Source: Gremmenia infestans
Taxonomy: Eukaryota > Ascomycota > Leotiomycetes > Helotiales > Hamatocanthoscyphaceae
Length of the DNA stretch: 64,000 nt
Assembly: GCA_032629725.1 (NCBI GenBank)
Contig: JAFEVB010000014.1
Location: 1 to 64,000 of the forward strand
Direction: 5' to 3'
Program-made: the position numbers and the translations under genes
Shown here: positions 1-12,795 of the stretch, one piece after another
Layout: each line of letters starts with the position of its first letter
Numbering within the stretch: the first letter of the stretch is position 1
The notes under the pieces: generated by a model
Seen by the model: the letters and a program-made list of their open reading frames with translations, nothing else
Database searches by the model: none
What the model was told of the DNA's origin: nothing

Positions 1-102
1 CCCTAACCCTAACCCTAACCCTAACCCTAACCCTAACCCTAACCCTAACCCTAACCCTAACCCTAACCCTGACCCTGACCCTAACCCTAACCCTAACCCT
101 AA
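1..102. repeat. Telomere repeat array, left chromosome end
   Basis: Seventeen head-to-tail hexamers of CCCTAA, the C-rich strand of the TTAGGG telomere, begin at the first base. Units 12 and 13 (67-78) are CCCTGA variants. The C-rich strand reading 5' to 3' at the left edge is the orientation expected of a true left chromosome end, not an internal telomere tract. The array stops abruptly at GATAATC. Confidence 0.97.
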
Positions 103-3100
103 GATAATCTTTTTTTACTTTAATAGGAATCTGCTTCTATATTATTTTTAAAAAGCTTATATAGAGCTTCTAGTTAGGCATATATATATTTTTAGATTCC
201 TTTACTACCTAATTATTAAAGCTATCCTTTTCTCTAAGTTAATAGAAGGTAGGCCTTAAGATAACTATTTTAAGAAAAAGGCTAATAGATATTCTATAGT
301 ATTATTTTACTTTAGAGAAAGCTAGCTAGTAGTAGTAAACTATAATCTATAAAGTTTTCTTTTTTTAGTTTTTCTAGAAAAACTTAGTTTTCTATAGATA
401 GAGTATAATCTAGTGCATAGTAATAAAATTACACTTAAAGCTATTATAAAATACTAGCTGCGTATTAAGCCTATAGTACTTTTTTATAAGCTTATTTGCC
501 TGCTAGTAGAGAATATAGAATCCTATACTTTTCTACTACTTTTAGTTAACCTGCTTCTAATTAGTTACCTTTTAGATAAGTAAAATAAGATCTTTTATAA
601 AGCAGACCTTAGTTTAGATAGTATTAACTATATAGATATTCGCTATCGATTTAGGGGTTAAGAGCTGCTCTAGCTCTATCTAGTAGAGAGAGGGGCCGCC
701 GCTAGCTGCTTTTAGGTAGAGGCTTTCCTAAAAGTAGGGTTTTAGGTACTAGTAGACTTCCTTTTAGTATACGCGTATAATAAGCATAATTAGAAAAGTA
801 GAGATTATATTCTTAGACTTCTAGCAGACTTTATACTAAGCTAGCTACTACTTAGTAGCTTCTACTTATATATAGTTATTTTTAGTATCTATAACCTGCG
901 GCTTGTTTTTCTAGTAGTTCTCTTAGAGCATACTACTAGCAAAGGCTATCTTAGTAGCAATTTAAAGCTAAAACTTTATTATATCCTAGTTAATATAAAA
1001 GCGAAGCTATATATATCTAAAGCTAGATAGCGTACTCTGCTCCCCTATCCCTAAGACTAAAGGCCTAGCTTTCTAGCGCTAGAACTGCTCTTTCTAAAGC
1101 TTCTATTACTATATAATAAGCCTTAAGTTAAATGCAAATAATAGAGCTTGCAAAAGCATAGTTATTATCTTATAGTGCTTATAGCCTATCTGTTTTGCTT
1201 TATTAAAGGTAGTAATCTACTTAAACGCTACTATAAACTTATTAGCATTATAGCTAAGATAATCTAGATAGTTAGTTATAGGTAGAGGCTAGATATAAGG
1301 CGATTTGGCAGCGGTTAGCATATAGGGCGCGTCCTAGTTACTAGTAGCCTCTAGGCTACTTTGCACGCAGTTAAAGAAAGCTAGCAAAATATAATACTTT
1401 TTACGGACGCTATATAAAAGCGTGCTCCCTTTTATAAAAGACGTGAAAAAGCGCTTTTTACTAGCCTAATAGCTTTTATAAAGCTAGGGATTAGATATAA
1501 AAACGGCCTAGCTCTACTTTATAATTATCCTTACTACCTAAGGGTTCTATATAAGCTAGTAGAGGTAGGGGTTATAGAACGGCTTTGTTTTTATAGCGTT
1601 AAAAACCTCTTTATAGCTATTATAAGCTTAGGTAAACACCTATCCCTTTTATTATTTTTGCGAGGATAGTAATATCTTTAGTGTGATATCCTTTATATTA
1701 TATAGCATAGCCGCTAGGTAGATAGTAGGAACTACTAACTAACCTCGCTCTCTTAACTTAGCTTAGTATATAAAACTCTTTAGGTAATAAGTGCAAAAAA
1801 GGTAGGTAGCTAGAAGCGAATCGGCATCTAATAGCTTGCTAGCTAGTATATACTTATAGCTAGCTACCTTTTTCCCTAGATCCAACTAGACTTAGCTTTA
1901 GTTAAAAAACGTAAGATTAATAGTAGTAAAAAGTAGTTGCTTAAATACTGCCTAAACCTCTAAAAGCGTGCTATATAGGAACTAAAGCTTAGTATTTTTA
2001 CTTAAGAAAAAAAGCTTAGCATTATAGTAGCAGATGTTTTTAAGCCTAAGTAGCTGCTGCTAGATATTAGCCTAGATAGCAGCTAGGCTTTGCGGGTAGA
2101 GCAAATAGTAAAGTAAAAGCACCTAGTTCTTTATCTAGTTAAAGCAGGTTTATATTATACGCTTTATATAGTAGGCCTGCGCTTTATAGCAAGCATGCTT
2201 CTAGGAGTAAAGGAGATGCTAGCGGCTTATAGCTAGTACGTGCTAGAATAAAGCAGGAATTAGAACCGAATTAGTCTAGGTCTATAGAAGACTATATAGC
2301 TTTCTACCCCCGCGGCTTAGGAAACTAGATACCTGGTTTAGTATATAAAGCTAAAAAAAGAAAATATAAAAAGTAATATCTTTATAGCTAAGAACCCGCT
2401 CTATATAGTAGTAGAGGACCTTTTATAGCTTTATCTTAACTAGCTTCTTGCTTTTTCTAAAGTTATAATATACTATAGTATAAAGATAGAGATCTATACG
2501 GATATTAGTATAGAAGTAGAGGAAAAGGTTAATATTAAGCCTCTATTAGGCAAAAGCAAGATCCTAAGCAAACCTAAGAAAGCTATTAATATTAAAAGTA
2601 ACCTAAGCTAATACTAACTTAAGCTAGGAGCAGCTTAGGCATAAATAGTTATAGGTTTGCTTTTTACCTGCTTCTAAATTACTACTGCTTTGCTTCTAGT
2701 CTATATATAGCTTATTATCTCTCTTTTTAAAGATCTAAGACTAGTTAGGCAGCGCATACTACTTCTAGTCGCAAGTAGTTAGAAAGCGTAGTTAGTTAAT
2801 AATAACTAGAATATCTATATTACGCAGCTGCTATATATGCCCTAATAGAGTAGCGTGTTATCTAGCATTTGGCTTTAGTTTAGCCTTTATATACAAGCGA
2901 TAGCGATAGGCCTAGTAGGCGGCAAAGCGACAGCTATAGAAGTCAAGCAGCTAGTGCGCTAGCTGCTTAGTAAAGTCTAGCTTAGCTTTTTTGCTTTCTA
3001 GCTAAGATTTAAGCTCTAGCTTAAGAATATCAAGCTGGCTACTTAATAAGCTAAACTAGCTAGTTAACCCCTTAGATAATAGCAACTTAGTATTACCTAA

Positions 3101-5015
3101 AGGCAGTGCTGCTAGCAAAGTAGTATTAGCAAGCTTGCTACTACTATAGAGTGTTCCTAATTCGGCACTGCTTTAATAGCGGGTGCCTACTAACTTAGGG
3201 CTATATAAGCGCTAAGGCAATAGCAAGTTAAGAGCGGTAGAGCTCTAGCTTACGCTTAAGAGAGAGCTATCTTAGCTTAGGAGAGCGGCCTAGTTGCTAA
3301 TAGAGAGCTGCTAGCTGCTTTTTAATAAGCTAGGAAGACGGCTAGGAAGGTCTAGAAGAGGGTCTAGTATAGAGGTAGCAGCTGTATCTAGTAGAGAGAT
3401 AGAAGCTATAAGAAAGGTCTAGTAAGCTGCTAGCGCTACGGCGGTTAAAAGGGAGGGCATAAAAGAAAAAGAAGCAGGCGTTAGGCTTAGCGCAGGTGTT
3501 ATATAGCAAAAGGATAAGGTAGCAGACCGCTAGCAAGCTAGTCCTAGTTTAGGCGCTAATTAGGCAGAAATCTATTACTACTATTAAGCTTTACGCTTTT
3601 ATTTAAACCGCTATTACTTAAAGGAGGTCTATTAAAGCTAGGGCATTCTAAGGCGCGTATAGGATAAGGTTAGGGTAGGTTTAGCTAAGTAGAAGCTATA
3701 GAAAAGGGCTAGGTAAAAGCGTAGGGAGCTAGGGAGAATATAAGAAGCAGGTAGTTCTTAAGTAGCTAGCTAGTAAGTAGCAAAAGAGAAAGCAGCGAAA
3801 GAGAGAGAAGGTAAATTATATAGTATCCTAGATTATACTAAAGAAGCAAGCAATAGAGGTTATATAGTATCCTAGGCGCTATATAGGCGGTAGGGCGCGC
3901 GCGCAGGCGCTGCTGCTAATTAGCTCGCGTGCTTATCGTAGACTGCTACGCAACTTGTCTTTTGCCTACTAGACTAAAAGTATTAAATTAAAGTCGTAAA
4001 AAAGTATACTTAGCAGCGTTTCTAAAGAGATAGCTTACTACGTAGTTTAACTTTAGGCTATTATTTAGAAAAAAGTCTATATTACTATAAAGCTTTTCTT
4101 AAATATAAATAATCTAATTTTTAAAGGTAAAAAAGTTTCTTTTCTATCCTAAAAATAAAGATAGATTAGACAGCTTATAGAACTAAGGTGTTTATACTAG
4201 TACTAAGATAGCTTTAGTAGCAGCTTTTTATTAAAGTTCAACTTAGTTAGTATAATCTTAGATATTAATATTCTTTTAGTTTAATACTTTTTAGTTTACT
4301 TATAAAGTAGTAATAACCTCTTTAAGTTATTAAACTTGTTTTTATAGTTCTTTATTAGTAAAGACTATTATAATTAGCTAAGTGCAAGCGTTATAGTAGA
4401 GAACAATTATTTTATAGACCTAGTTATAGAAATTACTTTCTTTAAGGTTAGCTTCTAATTCTTAAGCTATATATATAATATATTTAGATCTACTAAAGCT
4501 ACGTATAAGCGTAATAAAAATAAAGCGTCTAAACTTAAACTTAGATCTTATTAACTTTTTTTTAAGTTTACTAAAACTAGCTATATTAAGATTATTAGTT
4601 TTTTGTTTACTAGATATTACTAAGCAGATATTATTTAAGCAGGTGTTATCTTTACCCTCTAGGTTTACTAAGCTAGTAGTACTAAAGCGTAGTAGTAGTA
4701 GGATTCGTTTATTAACTATAGCGTCTAACTAGATTAGGTTTATAAAGTTAATTGTTTAGAGAGGTTAATTGGCTTGGTTTTATGCTATTTTAAGATATAG
4801 GTTTTTTTTCTATATATAGGTTATAGTTTATATTAGGTGCGTTTAATTTAAAATCCTTACTAAGATTAGTTATTTAGAAAGCTTAGAATAATATTATAAT
4901 TATAAATCCTTAAGAGCATAGCCTAGTATAAGGTCGAATTAAATGTAATTCTAAGCTAAAGAGGAAAAAAAGAGAGTCTAGAATATAGTTAATAGAAGTA
5001 AATATATATACGCTT
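103..5015. repeat. RIP-like, TpA-rich subtelomeric block without intact genes
   Basis: The block is AT-rich and stop codons TAA and TAG are dense in all frames. CpA is almost absent except as GCA, and TpG almost absent except as TGC; I saw roughly a dozen exceptions (such as ACA near 431 and TCA near 2951 and 3029). This is the pattern left by C-to-T mutation at CpA, as in fungal RIP of repeated DNA. A subtelomeric transposon or telomere-linked helicase copy is the likely ancestor, but no family could be recognised on either strand. No ORF here is credible as a gene. Confidence 0.7.
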
Positions 5016-5137
5016 GGCTAACTAGTATAGTAGCTGGGAAAAGGTAGCTGGTAATCGGGTGGCTGGTTAAGCGAGAGGCTGGTGCCACGCCGATGTGCCG
5101 ACGTCACGTGATGGGTCATGTGACCAGTCCCGTAACA
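5016..5137 (-). repeat. Possible LTR end, spared from mutation
   Basis: Within mutated DNA this short stretch keeps CCA, TCA, TGA and TGG trinucleotides and a GTCACGTGAT / GTCATGTGAC pair near 5103-5124. Read on the minus strand it begins TGTTACGGGACTGGTCAC at 5137. That resembles the TG... start of fungal LTR retrotransposon repeats; this is a family resemblance from memory only. No second LTR, primer-binding site or target duplication was found, so it may be a solo or truncated LTR, or simply unique DNA. Confidence 0.3.
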
Positions 5138-5710
5138 CTTACTAGCAGTAATATGAAGGTAACTTATAAGTAATCTAATAGTTATTTAAAATGTAATATA
5201 AAGCTAAATTAGTCGCAAATTAAGAGCAGTATAGGAGCGGTTTAGTTAGGAAAAGAAAAGGTCTATTTAAGGATCTAATCTAGGTTTAGGAGCATATCTT
5301 AAGAAACAAGTCTATAATCTTAAGACGATTTTAAGATAACTTAAAGATAACTTGCAAACGCGTTCTATAGTAGCAAGGTTATATACTATATGCATGCTAT
5401 ATAGATAGTAGGGAGGTCTATACACGCATCTCTCTATTTAGATTAGTATTCCTATAGCAACCCTTTTCTATCCACTTTACTTCTGCTAGCTCTTTTATAG
5501 CGACCCTAGCTAGGCTACCGCTGCAGATGTATAGTACCGAGCAGTTGGTACCGGCAAAAAATGGCCATATGTATAATATAGACATTATAAAAGTCTAGCG
5601 ATTGTTATAATAAAATATATAGTAGATAGATAGATATAGATATATATATATGCCGATTTAAAAGCTGCTATATAATAGCAAGCAGGCAATCTATTAAATC
5701 ATATTGAAAG
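5138..5710. other. AT-rich intergenic DNA
   Basis: This is AT-rich, moderately TpA-rich sequence between the LTR-like island and the first gene. It contains a short GATA/TA simple-sequence run at about 5621-5650. No coding region or RNA gene was recognised. Confidence 0.6.
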
Positions 5711-6921
5711 CTAGCTATCAAGGTACTTATTTTTCATGCTTTGAGTAGCATGCTGGGTATAGGCACCGGTGATACTAATATCTTTCTCGGGATTATACTT
5801 CTGGAGGGCTTCTAAAGGTGCATACTTCTCGCATAGGAAAAGCATATCATTATAAGCTCTAGGAACCATTATTTTGCTGGTTCTCTTTGTTTCGCGCCGG
5901 GAACTAGTACTTACATTGACCTAGAAACACTTCCCGGATGTCCTGCGGAGTCATTCAAATACGGATGGATGCTGTAGAGCCGATTGCGGTCATCCCATTC
6001 TTCTGCTGGCTCTGACGGCTCGATATGGCGTTGATACATTCGCATGTATATTGGAGAATTGAAGTAGTACGCCCATGAACATCTCCACGTTCCAAATTCC
6101 ATTTCATTATGAGCATAGGTGCTTCCAGGATCGAACACAATGGTCTCGCCAGTCTCCATATCGATCCCGATATTCTGTTCCCACAAGTCGCCATGGATTA
6201 GCGCTGGCTCGATTTCATGGCCATCAGACTGCAGAGCACCTAAGAGTCTAGGTATAACGTTATCGATAAGCTGCTTGCATGCAGAATTGAACTCCGGCCA
6301 GGGACCGTTCGTCTCATTGTCATACTTGATAACATCTCTTAGCTGATTGGCGAAACAATCTGCCCATTTCTTTTCCCATTTCACGGTTCGCTCAAAAATC
6401 CCGCACACAGTAGGGACTGAGAATCCAAACATTCCAGTAGGGGACTTTCCATTCGAATGAAGCTCGGCTACTCGAGTTGTAAAGCTTGCGGGCTCCGGAG
6501 CTGCTTTGAGATCCATATCATGGTAATCACCAAGATAGAAATACACCTTCGATTCGCCATTGTGATACTCTCCCCATCCCACCGCGTTCGGAGCAAACCC
6601 TGGCACTGCTGCATTGACGGCAGATGCAGAATGATATTCGCCTTCGGTCAAAGGTCGTGCGCCTTGCCCTGTGCCGCACTACGTAATATCAACTTCTGTA
6701 TGTATGAGTATTCAGGATAACCCTAGCCTTACCTTAAGGAAATATCTCTTTGGGGTCCCATCTGGAAGAATTACGGAGACCTTTGCAGTCTTTGTCCAGG
6801 CAGAAACACCACAAGAATCAGAGGAGACAATTTTTGTCCCACTAGGTATCACTGCGACGACAGCTTTGTGGAGAGGAAAATTGCCCTCTATCCCTAGCTC
6901 CCAATCAAAGGAGTCTGCCAT
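5711..6921 (-). CDS. Fructosamine/ketosamine-3-kinase family protein (FN3K-like)
   Basis: Three exons: 6733-6921, 5915-6678 and 5711-5858, with introns of 54 and 56 nt, give about 366 aa. The start is the ATG of MADSFDWEL. The middle exon carries the kinase catalytic motif HGDLWEQN near residue 224, followed by the metal-binding FDPG. The third exon continues the family's C-terminus (AYNDMLFLCEKYAP), which shows that the in-frame stop just after the donor at 5913 is intronic. Members phosphorylate sugar amines bound to protein lysines so that the adduct falls off (protein deglycation), in the cytosol. It is the first intact gene from the telomere, about 5.6 kb in. Family assignment is firm; substrate (fructosamine or ribulosamine) is not known. 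Confidence 0.88.
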
Positions 6922-7538
6922 ATTTTGAGGGCCGAGTTCAATAGAGAATATTTCGATAAATGTTCGAGGAATATGGCCCCGAGATTCCAACATGCAACAC
7001 CAACTTAAGCTAATATACCCCTGTACATTCAGGTAGATATCATTGGCTCTGAACCCTCGGAGATAGAACATATACTCCATATATTGATAGACTCAAACAG
7101 GGGCTCGGCGGTAAGGTAGCTGATTGCTACCTAGTATATCCGGGAGTAGCCACTAGGAGGAGTGCGATCCTTTGCATCTTCTGATCTCCGGCTACAGATG
7201 CTCCGAACCTCAAAAGCTTCTTGATCTAGAAGGCGCGAATCGTAAGTTTTCCTAATGCGATTCTGTGTCTTCGGTCATAAAGATTATTCAAGTCTCAGAG
7301 AAAATTTTACTGATGTGTAAGGCTGTGTCTGTGGCCACGAGCATTGTTTGCCAGCGTATAGCATCTATTTTAATTCCTAAGGAGAAATAGGCGTTGGGGA
7401 GGCGGGAATCTCGGAAGCATACTTAGCCCGGAAAGCAGTTGTTGGGGATTCGGAAACCAATATACAACTTCCCAGCATATCTACCGAGCGTCGCAGTCAT
7501 GGTTGGTTGTATGGAAACCCTTATATTATCTTTTACTC
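6922..7538. promoter_or_regulatory. Divergent intergenic region between the FN3K-like and STAND genes
   Basis: The two genes are transcribed away from each other across this 617-bp gap, so it must hold both promoters. An ATG at 7499 could open an alternative first exon of the STAND gene through a weak GTTGGT donor at 7502 and a TTTGCAG acceptor ending at 7553. No other feature was recognised. Confidence 0.4.
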
Positions 7539-10500
7539 ATGCACACTTTGCAGTTCTCGAAGAATTTCAGCTTTAGGAGGAAAAATAACGATGAAGGTCG
7601 TCCACAGAAGTCTAACAATGGCAGTGTCCATTTGAACCCGCCTGGAGTGTCACTCCAAAATCAAGATGACGATGTTGAGTCCTTGCGCCTTATGTCGCGG
7701 GCAGCAAGCCCGGCCGGTTCGTCATTTCGAAAGAGCAGTGAAACTGACCCGGGGCCGCTGGGTCTAAATGTCATATATACCCCTAAAAATGGCCACAAAG
7801 CTGATATCATCTTCATACACGGTCTTGGTGGGAGCAGTCGAATGACGTGGTCGAAACACAAGAACCCAGAGCTATTCTGGCCCCTCACGTTTTTGCCTCT
7901 AGAACCCGAGGTTTGTTTGGCTAGAATACTCAGTTTTGGCTACCACGCAAATTTCCGCAAGGCAGGTAATATCAGCACTGCAGTTTTAGATTTCGCAAAA
8001 GAACTACTATACGACCTTAAGTACGCTAGGGATGAGCAAGAACAGGACTTGAATATGGGCAACGTAAGCAATTATGGCGTATTATCACTTGACATGAAAC
8101 TAACAGCCCTTGGAGGTGCCTCTTCTTTTTGTTGTTCATAGTATGGGGGGACTTATTGTCAAGGAGGTAAGGTTCTCTATGAGCTTGTATCAACAGCGCT
8201 TACCAACGACAGGCATATATGCAAGGCCAAAATGACCCCGAATACGAAAGAATTGTGAAGGCTGTCTCATCAATCACTTTCCTTTCAACTCCACATCGGG
8301 GTACCAATTTGGCGGACCTGCTCAATCGCATACTTCAATCGACAGGTATCAGCAATTCGAAGCAGTATATATCTGAACTTGCGAAGAACTCTTTCACTTT
8401 GCAAAAATTGAACGAGCAGTTTCGTCATATTGCACCAAGACTGGACATCGTCTCTTTCTACGAAACCCAGCCCACTTCGATCGGACTGAAGAATGCTCGA
8501 GTAGTGAGTCAACATGTCAACATTGTCCTGAAACATTCGGGTTTTGAGCTAATATATGAAGATGGTACTGGAAAAAGATTCATCTGTACTTGGCTATCCG
8601 GGTGAGACATCCAAGGCATTGCACGCAGACCATCATGGTATTTGCAAATTTGAGGACACTAGGGATCCGAACTATATTACAGTAAGAAACATTCTCAAAT
8701 CGCTCATGGGCAAACTCATCTCGAAATCTTCCACAGACCAATCGGATAGACCGCTGGTATCAAAGCAGAGAGAGTCGCGTGACCTAAAGGCCCTACTGGC
8801 CATCTCGGAATTGCCCGATGTAGACTACATCTTCTTCCGAGACCAATGGACAGAGGGAACTAATGAATGGATTCTAAAAGAAGCAGCTTTTGTCGAATTG
8901 CTGGACTCCCAAAGATCAACACCCTATATACTCTGGCTGAATGGCGGTGCAGCAACTGGAAAGTCTGTTTTGTCTTCATTTATCATTAATAGATTCGTCG
9001 AGCAAGGTCTCTGTTGTCAATACTTCTTCATCAGATTCGGCGATCGAAAGAAAAGGACTCTAAGCTTACTGCTTCGCTCCATCGCTTATCAAATTGCTCA
9101 ACAGTTGCCTGGTTTCCTACAAAGGGTGACTGACATTGCAGATGAATCAATCGATTTTGAAACCGCTGACCCGAAGACCATATGGGAACGCATCTTCAAA
9201 TCCCTACTGTTCAAGATGAAAGACGAGCAGCCTCTATACTGGGTCATAGATGGCCTTGATGAAGCAGATTGATACTCGCGCAACCATTAGACTACTCTCT
9301 GACATCTCGATGTCGTCAATACCAATTCGGATCCTGCTCCTGAGCCGTGAAACCCCTGAGGTAGTGGCTGGTGTGAAGAAAGTTCCAAAAGACGTACGCC
9401 AAGTGACTATTAGGATTGGAGGACAATTGGAAGATTTACGCTGTCATATTTCTCAAGAACTAAGCATGCCCGGCTCCTCTGCTTTCAGGGAGAGCATTGT
9501 CCAGCGGATTGTGGAAGGATCACAAAGCAACTTTCTCGTAAGTACCACTAACTTCTATATCTCGTCCGACACTAATCATTTAGTGGGTACGACTTGCCGT
9601 CGAGAAAATAAACTCATGTCATACACACGCCGATGTGGACCGAGCTTTGCGAGAACTACCATCTGGCATGGAAGCAACATACGATCGTATGGCCTTGTCA
9701 ATTACCGAGAAAACATCGCCATCAGATCGAACTTTAGCATCTACTATTCTCCAACGCGTCACTTGTTCATTCCGTGTGTTAACAGTTGCAGAGCTGTCAC
9801 AGGCATTCGATGAGGATGTCTCTGATATGTTGGATTTTCAACAGTCTGTCGTGAGTTTGTGTGGCGGCTTCGTAGTCATTGACAATGGCGGGAACGTTGC
9901 CATGATTCACCAGACTGCTCGGGAGTACTTACTTGGTAATAACGACCGCCCTTTCCACGTTGATCGTGACGCCGCCCACGAACAGCTATTCTTGAGCTGC
10001 ATGCGATGTATTATGTCTAATGGTCTCCGAGCGAAGGTCAACCGCAATGCGAGGCCCGAATTCCTTAATTATAGCACTAGTTGCTGGTCTTCACATCTAG
10101 CGTTGATTCCACCTGGTCGCGAGCAAGTATTCAATATCCTACACAGATTCTTGACGGGTCACTGGATCTTAATATGGGTCCAAGTTCTTGCAACCGACAA
10201 CCAACTGCGGGTACTTATTCAGACATCAAAGCATCTTTCAAAATATGCTGTTAGGCGGAAGGATTATGTTGCAGCGCGGAATGGAACTTATCAAATCATG
10301 GAACAACAATTCATCGAAAGCTGGGCTGTGGATTTGGTCAAATTAGTGGGAAAGTTTGGTTCAAATCTCCGCCGGAATCCTGAATCGATCTATAAACTGA
10401 TTCCTCCTTTCTGTCCACACAATTCTGCTATTTACCAACAGTTTGGGAAGAATGAGACCAAAAGTCTCATAGTGTCAGGCTCTTCGATACAAAATTGGGA

Positions 10501-12655
10501 CGACTCATTGGCGCGACTGTCACTTGGATTCGGTACCTATGCTTCGTCTATCAGTGCCGCCGGGGCTCAAATTGCTATCCTAGCCTCATCGGGAAGCGTA
10601 TTTGTCTACGACTCCTCGGTCTTCGAAGAAGCAGCAGCGAGCCCAATCAAGCACGGTGAACGTGTATACCGGATGCACTTAAACAGCACTGGGACATTGC
10701 TGGCGACTTACGGCTTTAAAACGACGAGAGTCTGGAATATTCCCACGGGAATATGTCGACTCACTGTTCAAAATGTTGAATCACGACCTCGGCCACTTGC
10801 AATGCTCTTCACAAACGATAGTAATACGCTTCTAGTTGGCACAGACGATAGACGTATAAGTTCGCTCAATTTGAACGCATCATCGCCGACTTGGCAACTT
10901 ATAGCGGAGCTCGAAGAACCAGAGCTTGAAGGGCACTTCTTGAACTCCTCGAGTTATATGACGCTGAATAATGATGGTAGCTTGATAGCTGTGGCCTACC
11001 GCGGTCATCCGCTATCAGCATGGGAAATTGATGGACCAGTCCACATTAATCATTGCTGGCGAGCCCGAGAGGAAGTTGCTAGAGGCGAAGTCATTGAAGC
11101 TGTGTGGCACCCGCATTCTCCGGAGGTCTTGGGCTTATACATTGAAGGCGTAGTCTTCAAATGGAACCCTTATGAGGGCGAGCCTGAAGAAATTGCTACG
11201 GGAGCTTCGAGACTGGTGATCAGCAGTGACGGGAATCTTTTCGCTACAGGTGACGTGCATGGAACCGTTAAAGTTTACGTCACATCTGAATTCAGTCTCC
11301 TGTATCAGCTGGCATCGCAGGACACCGTCCTTGGCCTAGCATTTAGTCCCGATCTACGTCGCTTTTATGACATCCGAGGGTACTATGGAAACGCTTGGGA
11401 GCCGAATGCTTTAATGCGATATGCAGAGCAAACACGAAAAGTAACTGAGAGTGGAAGCGAGACTGAAAGTATTGTTCCGAGCTTCATGGGGTCCACGAGC
11501 GCTTCTCAAAGGATCGACTCTATTACAGTACTTGCAGCATCGCCAAGCGGCCGGTTCTATTGCTGTGGTACCGAGTACGGAACAGTGAGGCTGTTTGAGA
11601 CCAAACGGGGCGAGCTCTTGAATCTCCACGTCTCGAAAAGTTTCCTGAGCATCGAACAGTTGGCTTGGAGTCATAATGGTCAATACATTTGCTTCTCTGA
11701 CTCCAGCAAGAAAGTTCACATTATTTCGATGATTTCCGGTACTATCGGTTCTAACCCTATCATAGAAACGAAGGCAGAAATATCAATGAAACTTAAACAA
11801 AAGGGTCCAATTCTACAGCTATTATTTCAGCCGGACTCGAGCCATGTTCTGGTATATACATCATCAATGATCTGCACCATCTCACTCGAGTCGGCCTCAG
11901 TAAAATGTTCGCTAGAGTGGCATTCGAATGAACGTAAATGGATCACACATCCACAAGACCCGGCACTTATCCTTGGGTTTGGACCAAATGATGTCAAGAT
12001 ACTTGATTGGAGCTTGACTGAAAGAGGTGCAAGCCCATTCGATCATCTGCCTTACGATGACACCCAAACCGACTTTGAGAGCGTCCAAAACTCGAGTATC
12101 GTTGATCGCGTCCTTTTCACCCCGGACAAAAAGCACATCTTGGTGCAGTTGTCGTCCGGCCAAAGCTTGAAAAGAAAAACATTTCTATACTTTACAACTT
12201 CCTCATTTTCAAAGTTCACGCCAAGTGCCTCCAATGCTAACCAGACTGAGGGCCCTGTTATTATAATGTCGGCTATTCTTCCACGGTACTTAACCTCGCA
12301 AATCGCCCTCGTGCTCGCCTTTCTCACCCACGACCGTCTCATATTCCTCTCTAGAACCTTTTCGGTCTGCTCATGGAAAATCCCATCAGGGCCAAACCTC
12401 TTTGTATCTTCAACGCCTCCTGCCGCCAACAGTATTACGACGGCTATGTCAGGCGATAAAACTCCTCTCACGCGATTTCATAGCCATGATACCGTCATTC
12501 CTGCAGAAAAGTCAATCAAAGAGATTTTTACATTGCCTGGAGATTGGATAAGCAGAGAGTATTTGGCTCTGTGTAGTATCTGGGACAAAGAGAGGTCTTT
12601 TCTGTGTCCCAGGAACGGAGAGGTCCTTGTGGTTAGGTCTGCCGGTTTGGTCTAA
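7539..12655 (+). CDS. NLR-like STAND protein: SesB-type hydrolase, NACHT, WD40-like (one-base frame break)
   Basis: Exons: 7539-8063, 8107-8166, 8213-8503, 8562-9537 and 9584-12655; about 1,640 aa if the frame break is bridged. Residues about 60-290 form an alpha/beta-hydrolase of the fungal SesB type (IFIHGLGGS, nucleophile elbow VHSMGG with Ser near 187, LSTPHRGT). A NACHT NTPase follows, with Walker A NGGAATGKS near 420 and Walker B YWVIDGLDEAD near 520. From about 920 to the end there are degenerate WD40-type beta-propeller repeats (VWNIPTG, VRLFETKRG). This is the architecture of fungal NOD-like receptors linked to non-self recognition and cell death. Directly after Walker B, codon TGA at 9270 stops the frame; skipping T9270 restores it for the rest of the gene. 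It could be an indel mutation, assembly error or recoding. Start codon uncertain. Confidence 0.8.
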
Positions 12656-12795
12656 TTTTGATCCATGTATCATGTACTGGTAATATATACTGCACTGCTT
12701 TAGCACTTGTTTTACGCTTTCGAAGTCTTTGTTTCTGCGAATGGGCATTTAAACGTTTCGGGGATTATTTATGGATTTCTGAGATATACCAAACC

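Noticed and set aside
3342..3536. 64-codon ORF on the minus strand
   Set aside because: Low-complexity, lies in RIP-like DNA, no recognisable domain.
881..3800. A long plus-strand frame appears if TAA/TAG are read as CAA/CAG
   Set aside because: TGA is depleted here anyway because TpG survives only as TGC, so any frame looks open after that substitution. It is no evidence of a specific ancestral protein.
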